This document shows, in pieces, positions 57,830-60,000 of a stretch of DNA of 60,000 bases. The position numbers and the translations under genes were made by a program. The DNA comes from Polytrichum commune. Lineage: Eukaryota > Streptophyta > Polytrichopsida > Polytrichales > Polytrichaceae. The stretch spans positions 6,450,001 to 6,510,000 of the forward strand of contig OX485809.1 in the NCBI GenBank assembly GCA_950295325.1, read 5' to 3'. Below the pieces are notes generated by a model. It ran no database searches. It worked only from the letters and a program-made list of their open reading frames with translations, and was not told the origin of the DNA. Positions within the stretch are counted from its first letter, which is position 1; each line of letters starts with the position of its first letter.

Positions 57830-59198
57830 TTTGTAATTTTATATATTCTGGAGAATGACAGAATTTTACAACAGGGCAGTTGTGTATAAAACAGGGATTA
57901 CTAAGGCAGGGAGGGGGGGTCGGGTTATAGGTGTAATTAGACAAGAATCAGATGAACAGGGAATGCAGAATCAAACAGATTAAATATACAAGGATTAAGT
58001 GGATGGGAAAATGGGTCAGACAAAATGATATACTAACAGGTAGAATATAAACAGACAGAAAGTATTCAGACATAAATTCCGAAGACAAAAATTATTTAAT
58101 CTAAACAGTAGGTATATAGATAAAAGGTGTATGGACAAAAGAAAGAAAAATCAAATTTGTAGGTATTTACAGAAACAAAATGAAAATTAACAAATAAAGG
58201 AGGGGTTCATATAAGTCTTACATAATTTTGGCAGCATTTCGGTACTATTTTAAGTACCAGAAACAAGTTAGTGGAATTCAAAACAGGAATATACACAGTA
58301 TATGTATATTAAAATAGTTATATATATATATATATAATATATATATATAATAGAAATGTTAGTTCTGAAATAAATAGAAAATATTTCAGTTTGTCAGTTT
58401 ACACAAAATATATATATCACTCGTATATATATATATATAAGAAAATACACGTAGTGTTAGTTCAACAAAAGTATATATATCAATATATGTATATATATGG
58501 GTAAGTATTTCTGGAAATGAAACAAGAATATATATATATATAGTATGTATGTATATATATATATATATATATATGGTTAGTATTTATATATATATAATAT
58601 GTATAGATATATATAGATAGATAGATATATATATATATATATATCAACAGAGGTTAGTCAGTTTTTGTACATAAAACAGGTTAGGTAGTTATTTATAAAG
58701 TTTATAACAAAGGTTCAACAGTAATTCAGTATATGGTTACTGAATCAGAAATAAGTTAGTAATATGCAAGCAGTCAAAAACAAAATAAAATATGTATATA
58801 TCTGAGGTTCAAAACATACCAGAAAGAAAGGTGGGGAAAGATAGAACCGGTTGTGAAAAATTTGGACAGCATAACAGTCCTAGTGGAGTAGTTTTACTAA
58901 AAGTTTGACAGTAGAACCTCCCTCCGGATGAAGTAAAAATATGAACAAAGGATTGAACAGATTCTGATATGGATGAAGTATGATATCAGAGTATGAAAAA
59001 GGTGTTCCACTAACAGATGTGTGTGTGTAAAACTAAATGGTAAGCATAAGTATGTGTAATTCTAAAGCATTCACTCATGTGTTCACTCGGGTTCCTCACC
59101 GGATGAAGTAGAAGTATACTAAACGTATGAACAGAGTAGAGTAGCTAGTATGGATGAAAAATATGTAGAGATTAGGCCAGGAGCAAGTGTTGATAACG
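57830..59198 (-). other. Copia 5' leader with (TA)n-rich tract and putative primer-binding site
   Basis: Long untranslated leader between the 5' LTR and gag. 58310-58650 is dominated by TATATA microsatellites. Directly inside the LTR the minus strand reads CGTTATCAACACTTGCTC. The TATCA core recalls the initiator-Met primer site TGGTATCAGAGC of plant copia elements but is not a clean match, so primer identity is open. Confidence 0.6.
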
Positions 59199-59623
59199 TG
59201 TTGAAGACTGGAAATAGATAGTGTATTTGGACAGTATGTAGGTGCATATCTCAGTCATACCCGTATATGGTATGTGAGGGTATTTATAGAGTATTTCAGA
59301 ATATTTTATACAATATAAGCACGTGGCACTATTCTCATTGCACCGTAGGACTGGCCATACCGACCAGGCTGATAACCTGGTCGATACCCTCGGGATATCC
59401 GGGGTGTAAGCTCCATACTCTAGCTTAAGTCTTAGATACCCTCGGGATACCCTAATTGGGTTCCCTTTACTACAGGCTAATTACTTAGTGTTCTCTCTAA
59501 GTGTCTAGGGTCTATATCCTTTTACTAAGACCCTGGATCCGGGTATTAACCCTAAGCCTCAACTGGCTGCACCCTAAGCCTCATCAGATTGCTTCAATTA
59601 GTTCTGATACTAATTCTATAACA
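59199..59623 (-). repeat. 5' LTR of the copia element, 425 bp
   Basis: Partner of 36613-37036. It carries the element's promoter by definition of an LTR, but no specific TATA position is claimed. Confidence 0.95.
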
Positions 59624-59855
59624 TATATATTGGATTTGAGACCTTGAAGGTGAAGTGCACTCAATATGGGATTTGTAGTCAAGCGGCCTTCAAGAATGGA
59701 AGAGCAATGTTTTTTTCGTTTTCGGGCGGGGCGGGCAGCTATTTTCGGGCGGGTTTGGAAAAAATCCGGGCGGGGCCAGAAATTTCGTGGGAGGGCTGCC
59801 CCCGCCCGAATATGGAATCCCTAGAAGTTCGTGGGGGGGGTGTTTAGCGTCCTCC
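59624..59855 (-). repeat. Right inverted arm of the outer MULE-like element (distal part)
   Basis: Complement of 35557-35788. The copia cut the right arm after the TATAT at 36608-36612. Ends TTTAGCGTCCTCC at 59855. Confidence 0.9.
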
Positions 59856-59864
59856 CATAGGTGG

Positions 59865-60000
59865 ACTCTGGTCCACTTCAGCCACTTTTCTTCGTGTGCC
59901 TATTTTATGTCTGCACACAGCCATTATACCCACAACTAGAGATGTCTATTTTAGAACATCAGCCATTTTGGTTCAATATATGTTCTGCCACCACGACCTT
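59865..60000. other. Right flank of the nested element, nothing recognised
   Basis: The 136 bp after the CATAGGTGG duplication should be continuous with the sequence left of 35548 in an allele lacking the nest. Confidence 0.6.

Larger units (their letters stand above)
36613..59623 (-). mobile_element. Ty1/copia LTR retrotransposon, interrupted by a CACTA element
   Basis: The minus-strand element has LTRs at 59199-59623 (5') and 36613-37036 (3'), both starting TGTTGAAG and ending ATAACA (TG...CA). A 5-bp duplication TATAT flanks it (36608-36612 and 59624-59628). By eye the LTRs differ at five positions plus one 1-bp indel over about 424 bp, so the insertion is fairly recent. The gag-pol frame is complete except for the CACTA insertion at 37990-54282. 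The domain order (gag, protease, integrase, reverse transcriptase, RNase H) defines copia. The element without the CACTA is about 6.7 kb. Confidence 0.95.
35557..59855. mobile_element. MULE-like long-TIR element, split by the nested copia and CACTA
   Basis: The outermost element of the nest. Ends read GGAGGACGCTAAACAC inward on both sides, flanked by a perfect 9-bp duplication CATAGGTGG (35548-35556 and 59856-59864), diagnostic of Mutator-like transposition. The left arm is 35557-36050; the right arm is 36346-36612 continued at 59624-59855. The arms are about 495 bp and nearly complementary. Without the inserted copia the unit is about 1.28 kb, with no coding capacity: a foldback-like non-autonomous MULE. 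Terminal blocks GGACGCTAAA and ACGAACTT-TAGGG are shared with the large MULE at 17168-27843, a possible source of transposase. Confidence 0.9.

Noticed and set aside
58310-58650. Matrix-attachment or replication origin function for the TATATA tract
   Set aside because: A simple-sequence tract in a retrotransposon leader; no further evidence for a function.

Overview
The window is nuclear DNA of a land plant. It contains spliced genes with GT-AG introns, an At1g29790-type plant methyltransferase family, and CACTA, Mutator-like (MULE), PIF/Harbinger, LINE and Ty1/copia elements with plant-type accessory domains (Transposase_21, DUF4216, DUF4218, a Transposase_24/DUF8039-like protein, a ULP1 peptidase inside a MULE). 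The style fits a bryophyte, lycophyte or fern better than a seed plant, but this is an impression and the species cannot be fixed from the sequence. I saw no bacterial genes, tRNA, rRNA or CRISPR array.

Layout. 1-1174: 5'-truncated, decayed gene resembling a beta-class DNA amino-methyltransferase. 1821-3150 (minus), 11298-13960 (plus) and 28019-30651 (plus): three copies of one membrane-anchored SAM-methyltransferase gene. Copy 1 is truncated, copy 2 is a pseudogene, and copy 3 is intact (4 exons, 459 aa). Between copies 1 and 2 lie LINE and Harbinger transposase remnants and two short non-autonomous DNA elements with recognisable target-site duplications (TSDs). 14756-16973 is a non-autonomous MULE-like element. 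17168-27843 is a large MULE with perfect 67-bp ends, a spliced MuDR-type transposase gene (plus) and a convergent ULP1-peptidase gene (minus); it ends 175 bp upstream of the start codon of copy 3. 30652-35547 holds no gene I can support.

35557-59855 is a three-level nest that can be resolved to the base. A MULE-like terminal-inverted-repeat element (TSD CATAGGTGG) is split by a Ty1/copia retrotransposon at 36613-59623 (TSD TATAT). The copia is split by a 16,293-bp CACTA transposon at 37990-54282 (TSD AGA). The copia reading frame stays in phase when the CACTA and one TSD copy are left out of account. The CACTA looks autonomous. It has a complete three-exon TNP2-type transposase (1132 aa) on the minus strand and a multi-exon accessory gene on the plus strand. 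That accessory gene contains, in a segment that can also be read as an intron, an FCP1/SCP-like HAD domain whose catalytic aspartates are replaced. The same CACTA carries intron-containing fragments of host genes (a WD40 protein resembling GFS12 and a PDR-type ABCG transporter), placed between two copies of an element-like sequence.

The window therefore records one small host gene family surrounded and partly broken by successive transposon insertions. The youngest resolvable insertion is the gene-capturing CACTA.
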